A stretch of DNA of 64,000 bases from Bacteroidales bacterium (GTDB taxonomy: Bacteria > Bacillota > Clostridia > Lachnospirales > Lachnospiraceae), in NCBI GenBank assembly GCA_023664535.1, contig JAMPFJ010000004.1, forward strand, positions 62,001 to 126,000, given 5' to 3'. The notes beneath the pieces were generated by a model. The model was not told where the DNA came from. It saw only the letters and a list, made by a program, of their open reading frames with translations, and ran no database searches. Positions 58,858-64,000 of the stretch are shown one piece after another (positions within the stretch are counted from its first letter, which is position 1; each line of letters opens with the position of its first letter). The translations under genes and the position numbers were made by a program.

Positions 58858-60735
58858 ATGAAAAAAAGAAACCATCTTTTCGCAATAACTACGGCGGTGC
58901 TGTTGACCGCCTCACTGTTAAGCGGATGCGGCGGTAATAGCGTAACCCGTCAAAATTCTTCCTCATCCGCCGACAGCAATACCCTGCGCTTTTGCAATAC
59001 CTCGTTAACCGGTACGGTGACCGCTGTGGATGGCAACACCGTTACCCTGTCCCTTGCCGGCGGCATGGGAGGCGGGCAAACCCCTCCGGGGCAGCCCTCC
59101 GGCAGCGGCGACGGACAAAACCCTCCGGAACAGCCCTCCGATAGCAGTGACGGACAGACCCCTCCAGAACAGCCCTCCGGCAGCGGCGACGGACAAAACC
59201 CTCCGGAACAGCCCTCCGATAGCAGTGACGGACAGACCCCTCCAGAACAGCCCTCCGACAGCAGCGACGGACAAAACCCTCCGGAACAGCCCTCCGGCAG
59301 CGGCGACGGACAGACCCCTCCTGAGCAGCCTTCCGGCAATGCCGGCAGACAGATGGGAGGAACAACAACTGCCTTTACCCTTACGCTTTCGGATGACTCC
59401 GTTCTTCAGGATGCTTCTCTTTCGGATATTACTGAGGGTGTTATGTTAACCATTTCCTTTGATGACAGTGGTACCATTTCCTCCGTCACCGTTACCGGCC
59501 AAAGCAGCGGAAATCCATCCGGCGGCAGTCCGGAAAACGGTAATGCTTCCGGAAATTCCACCGTTAATACCGGAACCGGCGCCACTACCGTTACCGAAGA
59601 TACCGAAGAAGCCAATGTATCCTTTTCTTCCGAAAAGGAGGATGAGAATGCCCTTCGTGTGGAGGGCTCCGTCAGCTACAGCGGAACCAATCTCACCATC
59701 CGGAAATCTGCCGGTAACACGACCAACACGGAGAGCAGCGATTTCTATGGATTAAATGCCGGATTTTTATGTCTGGACGGCGCTGCCTCTACACTGACCG
59801 ATTCCAAAATTTCCACCGACGCCCAGGGCGCAAACGGAATTTTTGCTTACGGAGAACAAACCAGTGTAACGGTAAGCAATACCGATATCACCACCACCGC
59901 AGATAATTCCGGCGGCATCGATGTTACCGGCGGTGCGTCTCTTCAAGCTTCAAATCTGAATATAGAAACCGACGGAAAATCATCTGCAGCTATCCGCAGC
60001 GACCGCGGTGGCGGCACACTTACGGTTTCTTCCGGCACCTATACCACCAACGGAACAGGCTCCCCCGCCGTTTACTGCACGGCGGATATTTCGGTTTCCG
60101 ATGCCGTTCTTACTGCAAATGCATCAGAGGGGATTGTTATTGAGGGAAAAAACTCTGTTTCCTTAGAAAATTGTGATATTTCCAGCAATATGCAGGGCAC
60201 CTATCAGGGTGACGAAAGCGAAAATCTTCATACGATTATGATTTATCAGAGTATGTCCGGCGATGCCGATGAAGGCAGCGGCACGCTTACCGTAAGCGGA
60301 GGCAGTATTACCGGACAAAACGGTGATTTAATCTATTCTACCAATACCACCTCCATATTGAATCTGTCACATACACAATTAACCTTATCCAACGATGTCC
60401 TGCTGAGACTTGCCGGCAATGACGGTACCCGCGGCTGGGGTAAAGCCGGAAGTAACGGCGCCGATATGTGCCTTTTTGCCACCGCCCAACAATTAAACGG
60501 TAAAATCATTGTGGATGAAATTTCTTCTTTAAGCCTTACGTTGTCTGAAGAAAGTTCCTTTGAAGGAAGCATAAACGAAGAACAGGAGGGCGGAGAGGTC
60601 AACGTGGTTCTGGAGGGCGGCTCTACATGGAAGCTTACCGGCGACAGCTATATCACCTCTTTTGAAGGCTCCCTGGAGCAGATTGATTCCAACGGCTACA
60701 CCTTATATATTGACGGAACTGCCCAGGAGCTTTAA
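58858..60735 (+). CDS. Surface lipoprotein with Pro/Gly repeats and beta-helix-like domain
   Basis: Secreted lipoprotein of 625 aa. A signal peptide ending in the lipobox LLSGC puts the lipid-modified Cys near residue 22. Residues about 60-72 (VTAVDGNTVTLSLAGG) are a small beta unit. Then follow seven 13-residue repeats of the type PPEQPSDSSDGQT (about 75-165), a flexible spacer. From about 260 the chain is made of short Thr/Ser/Gly-rich strands (VTVSNTDITTTADNSGG, LTVSGGSITGQNGD) typical of a right-handed beta-helix as in adhesins or carbohydrate-binding proteins. AAGGAG at 58843-58848 suits ATG at 58858 (or 58852). The long open frame further upstream only reads through the MITE. Confidence 0.82.
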   Translation: MKKRNHLFAITTAVLLTASLLSGCGGNSVTRQNSSSSADSNTLRFCNTSLTGTVTAVDGNTVTLSLAGGMGGGQTPPGQPSGSGDGQNPPEQPSDSSDGQTPPEQPSGSGDGQNPPEQPSDSSDGQTPPEQPSDSSDGQNPPEQPSGSGDGQTPPEQPSGNAGRQMGGTTTAFTLTLSDDSVLQDASLSDITEGVMLTISFDDSGTISSVTVTGQSSGNPSGGSPENGNASGNSTVNTGTGATTVTEDTEEANVSFSSEKEDENALRVEGSVSYSGTNLTIRKSAGNTTNTESSDFYGLNAGFLCLDGAASTLTDSKISTDAQGANGIFAYGEQTSVTVSNTDITTTADNSGGIDVTGGASLQASNLNIETDGKSSAAIRSDRGGGTLTVSSGTYTTNGTGSPAVYCTADISVSDAVLTANASEGIVIEGKNSVSLENCDISSNMQGTYQGDESENLHTIMIYQSMSGDADEGSGTLTVSGGSITGQNGDLIYSTNTTSILNLSHTQLTLSNDVLLRLAGNDGTRGWGKAGSNGADMCLFATAQQLNGKIIVDEISSLSLTLSEESSFEGSINEEQEGGEVNVVLEGGSTWKLTGDSYITSFEGSLEQIDSNGYTLYIDGTAQEL

Positions 60736-60791
60736 TGCTCCCTCTTTCCATTTTCCGTATGCCGGTTCCTGCACTCCAGCCCGCAGAGAAT

Positions 60792-61619
60792 TTATTCCTC
60801 AGGAAACTGCTGAAGCAGGAACCTCCGTTTGTATTTCAATGCCGCATAATCTGTTATGCGTTTCAGACAGGTAAAGTCCGCCGTTCCACCAACCACACCG
60901 ACAAAGGTCATCCCCTGTACAAATTTTCCATATAACAGTTCATGGGACAACGCTTTCGCCGAACGGTCAATCTGCCGGGTAATCTGAAGCTCCGTTACAA
61001 ATTCATCCGTTACCCCTTCCTGTTCCGGCGCTTTTTCCTCGTTGTCATAGCGGGTAATCAGTTTATTCACCTCATCATTTCTTTTCTTTAAGTCGCTGCC
61101 GCTTTGCAAAGCGGCATCAATCATCTTTAGAATAAAAAGTTTTTCTTTTCCCGTCGTGTAAGAAAAACCATAGCTCAATGCTATTTCATAAATACTTTTC
61201 AACAGAACGGAAACAAAAATCGGAATATCCGGTATCCCCAACCCGACAATTCCGAATCCGACTCCCTCCACGGAGGAAATTGCCAGATTCTTTCCCACCG
61301 TCCGTCTGGCATGCCGCTCAAATTTTTTCATATTTCCCTTGTTAAACCCCCCGCTGTCCATTTCCCGTTTATTCTGTCTGAACCGGGCGGCATGCTTCTC
61401 CTTATTATAAGTCTTTTCAATCACTCCTGCGCCCTTTTCAAATACGGCGATAAATGCCTTACTAAATGCCGCTTCCAGTGTATTCTGCAACGTCTCCGGT
61501 ACTTTCCTTTCCACAAGCTGCACCCATTTTGGCGTCTTATCCATAACATGCTTCACCACAAAGGATTCCTCTTTTAATTCCTGTAATCTCCATTCATTTT
61601 CCCAAGAAAACCTGCTCAT
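60792..61619 (-). CDS. EcsC family protein
   Basis: Protein of 275 aa of the EcsC family, named after the third gene of the Bacillus ecs operon, whose biochemical role is unknown. Recognised by the N-terminal WENEWRLQELKEE, then KVPETLQNTLEAAFSKAF, and the central glycine-rich hydrophobic stretch VEGVGFGIVGLGIPDIPIFVS (about 120-140, in parts), followed by LKSIYEIALSYGFSY and the C-terminal VVGGTADFTCLKRITDYA. A role in membrane or exoprotein processing is only inferred from the name-giving operon. AAGGAAG before the second ATG favours 61619 over 61625. It is convergent with the lipoprotein gene. Confidence 0.88.
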   Translation of the reverse strand: MSRFSWENEWRLQELKEESFVVKHVMDKTPKWVQLVERKVPETLQNTLEAAFSKAFIAVFEKGAGVIEKTYNKEKHAARFRQNKREMDSGGFNKGNMKKFERHARRTVGKNLAISSVEGVGFGIVGLGIPDIPIFVSVLLKSIYEIALSYGFSYTTGKEKLFILKMIDAALQSGSDLKKRNDEVNKLITRYDNEEKAPEQEGVTDEFVTELQITRQIDRSAKALSHELLYGKFVQGMTFVGVVGGTADFTCLKRITDYAALKYKRRFLLQQFPEE

Positions 61620-61750
61620 CTTCATCTTCCTTACTTATACGGTAATTATTGGCTATAGTATAATCTCTCCCCATCGTTTTGACAATAGTTTAAGCAAATC
61701 ACCACCGGTATACGTTTACTCATCCTGCTTTAATGGGAAATAAACCGGAT

Positions 61751-62299
61751 TCATCCTTCCCATTCAAGAAAAAGTCCGGAAAAATATTCCTGTAAAACAG
61801 GCGGAATCCTATAGGTAAGCCAAATAAACAACGCCCAGAGCAGCAAAAGCACCACACCCGCATACTTCGCCAGGTCCTGCCCGGTATTACAGGATTTTTT
61901 CCGGCATACGCCGGATACTACTCCGGCAGCAACCGCTGCCACATAATAAATACCAATGCTTATCCAGGGTATCTCCATCCGGGTAATTCCCGTATATCCA
62001 TAATAGATGACCAAGATTACTCCCAGTCCGGACAAAATACTTTTCGTCTGGCACCAGAGATACTCCGGGCAATTTTCGCCCACCAGATAATACATAAAAA
62101 TCGTAAAGAAAAATGCCGGAACAAAAAACAGCTTTAAATGCTCCCAGACACTTTCGCTGACAGGCGCAAACAATGCCACAAATGCACTGTTTCCCGACCA
62201 TTCATAAGCAAAATGCAATAATGTTCCGGCTGTCATAATACATATACTGTAATATACTTCTGCCTTATGTGCAGACCACCATTCCTTTTTCTCTCTCAT
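61751..62299 (-). CDS. DUF6512-like membrane protein
   Basis: Small polytopic membrane protein of 182 aa with five or six hydrophobic segments (about 14-32, 38-50, 57-77, 88-105, 112-130 and 143-160). Near residue 45 is LFAPVSESVWEHLKLFFVPA, a conserved-looking stretch in which Glu, Trp, Glu and His could bind a ligand or metal. It matches the general appearance of DUF6512 proteins of Clostridia, function unknown. It is a single minus-strand gene between the EcsC gene and the A+T-rich gap downstream of trpA. GGAG precedes ATG by 8 bases. Confidence 0.75.
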   Translation of the reverse strand: MREKKEWWSAHKAEVYYSICIMTAGTLLHFAYEWSGNSAFVALFAPVSESVWEHLKLFFVPAFFFTIFMYYLVGENCPEYLWCQTKSILSGLGVILVIYYGYTGITRMEIPWISIGIYYVAAVAAGVVSGVCRKKSCNTGQDLAKYAGVVLLLLWALFIWLTYRIPPVLQEYFSGLFLEWEG

Positions 62300-62677
62300 T
62301 CCGGATACTCCGCTCTATTATTTTCTACTTTATTTGTATAGTATTTCCCTAACGATTAGAACAGATACTCACCTATGGACAAAACCTTTCAAAATTTGCC
62401 GTCACATCTTCTTTTTTATTTTATCACATTATATTATTTTTTCTTATTATTTTCTCGATATTTTATTATTTTTCATCACATTTCGTCTTGTTTTGTATCA
62501 TTTTTAGTTAAAATCCGAAAAAAAGATGAAATTTTTTCAATTTCATCTTTTTTATCTAAATGTCGTTCACATTTTTATTTTTTCATCATCTCATTATCAT
62601 TCATTGTACCATCACATTTTTAAAATAATTATGTAATTTGCACTGGTTTTTTCCCATAAATTTCCTCCATTTTCCCT
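62300..62677. other. A+T-rich gap with five TCACAT boxes
   Basis: No gene is visible in these 378 bases. The sequence is extremely A+T-rich, with T runs on the plus strand. TCACAT (ATGTGA on the minus strand) occurs five times, at 62402, 62424, 62476, 62567 and 62612. The terminator of trpA lies inside (62520-62552), and the promoter of the DUF6512-like gene must lie to its left. The boxes could be a regulator's half sites, but chance in such a biased stretch is not excluded. Confidence 0.5.
62520..62552 (-). terminator. Terminator of the trp genes
   Basis: AAAAAGATGAAATT (62520-62533) and AATTTCATCTTTTT (62539-62552) form a perfect 14-bp stem with a 5-base loop and flanking A and T tracts, so it can stop transcription on both strands. 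It lies 126 bases beyond the trpA stop. Confidence 0.85.
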
Positions 62678-63454
62678 TCAGGCTTCCAATACGCCTGCCT
62701 TCATGCTCTTTACATATTCTGCTACATAAGATACCGCATCCCTGCCGTGCTCTGCCACCAGCTTTACAATGGCACTGCCCACAATGGCGCCATCGGAAAG
62801 CCCTGCCATTTTCTTCGCCTGCTCTGGCGTGGCAATCCCGAAACCCACTGCACAGGGCACATCCGTTACTTTCTTCACATGCTTTATCATGGACGCAATA
62901 TCGGTTCTGATTTCTGAACGCACTCCTGTCACGCCGAGAGAAGACACGCAATAGAGAAATCCTTCCGCTTCTTTCGCAATCATTTCTATCCTTTCCTTTG
63001 AAGTCGGCGCAATCATGGAAATCAAATCCACCCCTGCCGCCCTGCAGCAGCCTGCAAGCTCCGCTTTTTCCTCAAAAGGCACGTCCGGAACAATTATCCC
63101 GTCAACCCCTGTCTCCGCACACTTTTCCATAAACCGCCCGGTTCCATATACATAAATCGGATTCATATAGGTCATAAAAATAATTGGCACATCAATTTCC
63201 TCGCGCAGCTTTTTTACCATATCGAACAGTAAATCCGTGGTCGTACCGGCGTTCAATGCCCGAAGAGACGCCGCCTGAATTACCGGTCCCTCTGCAATGG
63301 GGTCAGAAAACGGAATACCGATTTCAATAATGTCCGCGCCGTTTTCTGCTATAGTTTTAATCAGCCGGTGACTGGTTTCCATATCCGGGTCACCGCCTGT
63401 AACAAATGCAATAAATGCTTTTTCCTTTTCAAATGCTTTACTAATTCTACTCAT
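62678..63454 (-). CDS. trpA: Tryptophan synthase alpha chain
   Basis: Cytosolic alpha subunit that splits indole-3-glycerol phosphate and channels indole to TrpB. It is 258 aa, a normal length. The N-terminus is [22 protein letters not shown]; catalytic Glu is in [16 protein letters not shown], which also holds the catalytic Asp, followed by [36 protein letters not shown] and [11 protein letters not shown]. The start at 63454 overlaps the trpB stop (ATGAGTAG), giving translational coupling; the frame to 63493 is internal to trpB and rejected. Last gene of the trp transcript. Confidence 0.97.
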   Translation of the reverse strand: MSRISKAFEKEKAFIAFVTGGDPDMETSHRLIKTIAENGADIIEIGIPFSDPIAEGPVIQAASLRALNAGTTTDLLFDMVKKLREEIDVPIIFMTYMNPIYVYGTGRFMEKCAETGVDGIIVPDVPFEEKAELAGCCRAAGVDLISMIAPTSKERIEMIAKEAEGFLYCVSSLGVTGVRSEIRTDIASMIKHVKKVTDVPCAVGFGIATPEQAKKMAGLSDGAIVGSAIVKLVAEHGRDAVSYVAEYVKSMKAGVLEA

Positions 63455-64000
63455 AAATTTCCACTCCTCTATACCTTGCAATCGCTGCAACATCCTTATC
63501 TCCCCGTCCGGAGACCGTCACAATTATAATTTGGGTTTTATCCATCTTTCCCGCTATTTTCATGGCATGGGCAATGGCATGGGCACTTTCAATCGCCGGA
63601 ATAATCCCCTCTGTTCTTGAAAGATATTCAAACGCTTTAACCGCCTCCTCATCCGTAATCGGAACATAGGATGCCCTTCCTGTCTGGTGAAGCATGGCAT
63701 GCTCCGGTCCAATCCCCGGATAATCAAGTCCGGCGGAAATCGAATAAACCGGCGCAATCTGTCCATATTCATCCTGACAAAACAGGGATTTCATGCCATG
63801 GAAGATACCTACCGAACCGTTGGCAATGGTTGCCGCATTTTTTTCGTTCTCCACGCCAAGTCCCGCCGCTTCACAGCCAATCAGCTGTACCTCTTTATCC
63901 TCTATATATTCATAAAAAGAGCCCATTGCGTTGCTTCCGCCGCCCACGCAGGCAATGACTGCATCCGGGAGCCTTCCCTCAGCTTCCAAAATCTGCGCTT
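63447..64000 (-). CDS. trpB: Tryptophan synthase beta chain, C-terminal part (cut by window end)
   Basis: The last 184 residues of TrpB, the PLP enzyme that joins indole and serine. The frame runs open to the window edge at 64000, so the N-terminal half is outside. Visible are [19 protein letters not shown], where GGGSNA binds the PLP phosphate, [14 protein letters not shown], and [24 protein letters not shown] residues (read here as [19 protein letters not shown]). The C-terminus ends [17 protein letters not shown]. It overlaps trpA by 8 bases. Upstream trp genes are expected beyond the window. Confidence 0.96.
   Translation of the reverse strand, partial: AQILEAEGRLPDAVIACVGGGSNAMGSFYEYIEDKEVQLIGCEAAGLGVENEKNAATIANGSVGIFHGMKSLFCQDEYGQIAPVYSISAGLDYPGIGPEHAMLHQTGRASYVPITDEEAVKAFEYLSRTEGIIPAIESAHAIAHAMKIAGKMDKTQIIIVTVSGRGDKDVAAIARYRGVEIYE

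Noticed and set aside
58950..59449. Several Gly/Cys/Arg-rich frames on both strands over the lipoprotein repeats
   Set aside because: Shadows of the 39-bp tandem repeat, without ribosome sites or sensible protein composition.

Overview
The window looks like a chromosome segment of a strictly anaerobic gut Firmicute of the Lachnospiraceae type (Clostridia). The signs are a reverse rubrerythrin, a rubredoxin-fused flavin reductase, an Ala/Lys-rich DUF6465-like protein, PadR/HAAS gene sets, FMN-riboswitch riboflavin genes, Cof-type HAD phosphatases, strong AGGAGG ribosome binding sites and many minus-strand operons. I do not assign a genus. No rRNA, tRNA or CRISPR array was seen.

Layout. 1-5.5 kb: an ammonium channel fused to a P-II domain, a PadR/HAAS operon, an AIM24-type protein and proC. 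5.5-16.3 kb: a histone-like protein, rubrerythrin, murF, two HAD phosphatases, an XPD/DinG-type helicase with an N-terminal PD-(D/E)XK nuclease domain, a DJ-1 protein, a CYTH protein, and a LytS-like sensor whose expected phospho-acceptor His is Ser. 16.3-22.5 kb: a riboflavin operon (FMN riboswitch, ribD, membrane protein, ribE, ribBA, SDR, ribH) carrying two non-riboflavin genes and one copy of a small mobile repeat.

22.5-25.9 kb is a conspicuously A+T-rich island. It starts with 14-bp direct repeats, a 12-bp triplicate and the C-terminal stump of a tyrosine integrase next to the rib promoter. It then holds a minus-strand row of genes: a HExxH metallopeptidase-like protein, an R-S-E type ADP-ribosyltransferase, a DUF4365/PD-(D/E)XK-like protein and two small unknown proteins, followed by a heptad-repeat coiled-coil gene on the plus strand. 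This is the best candidate for an undescribed effector or defence module.

25.9-42.1 kb: a large beta-propeller HD-GYP protein, a DUF1266 protein, a duplicated-domain protein, a PurF paralogue without the N-terminal catalytic Cys, a solute-binding-like lipoprotein, and a MacB-type ABC export set (permease, ATPase, HlyD-like adaptor) divergent from an OmpR/HisKA two-component system. The divergent region has phased TTGAA repeats that could be the regulator's operator. 42.1-56.3 kb: an AGCS amino-acid symporter with an unusual inserted domain, a coiled-coil FtsX permease with its ATPase, a homocysteine methyltransferase/MTHFR fusion, an AI-2E family protein, a flavin reductase-rubredoxin, citrate synthase, purB and purF. 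56.3-64 kb: a PilZ protein, a cell-wall amidase, a repeat-bearing lipoprotein, EcsC and DUF6512 proteins, and trpB-trpA at the right edge (trpB cut by the window end).

Three copies of one palindromic non-coding element (207, 211 and 264 bp; 18-bp terminal inverted repeats; each flanked by a 9-12 bp direct repeat) sit at 16.8, 39.8 and 58.6 kb. They look like a MITE family with exchangeable central hairpins. The HD-GYP and PilZ proteins point to c-di-GMP signalling; ribBA/D/E/H, purB/purF and trpAB are ordinary biosynthesis.
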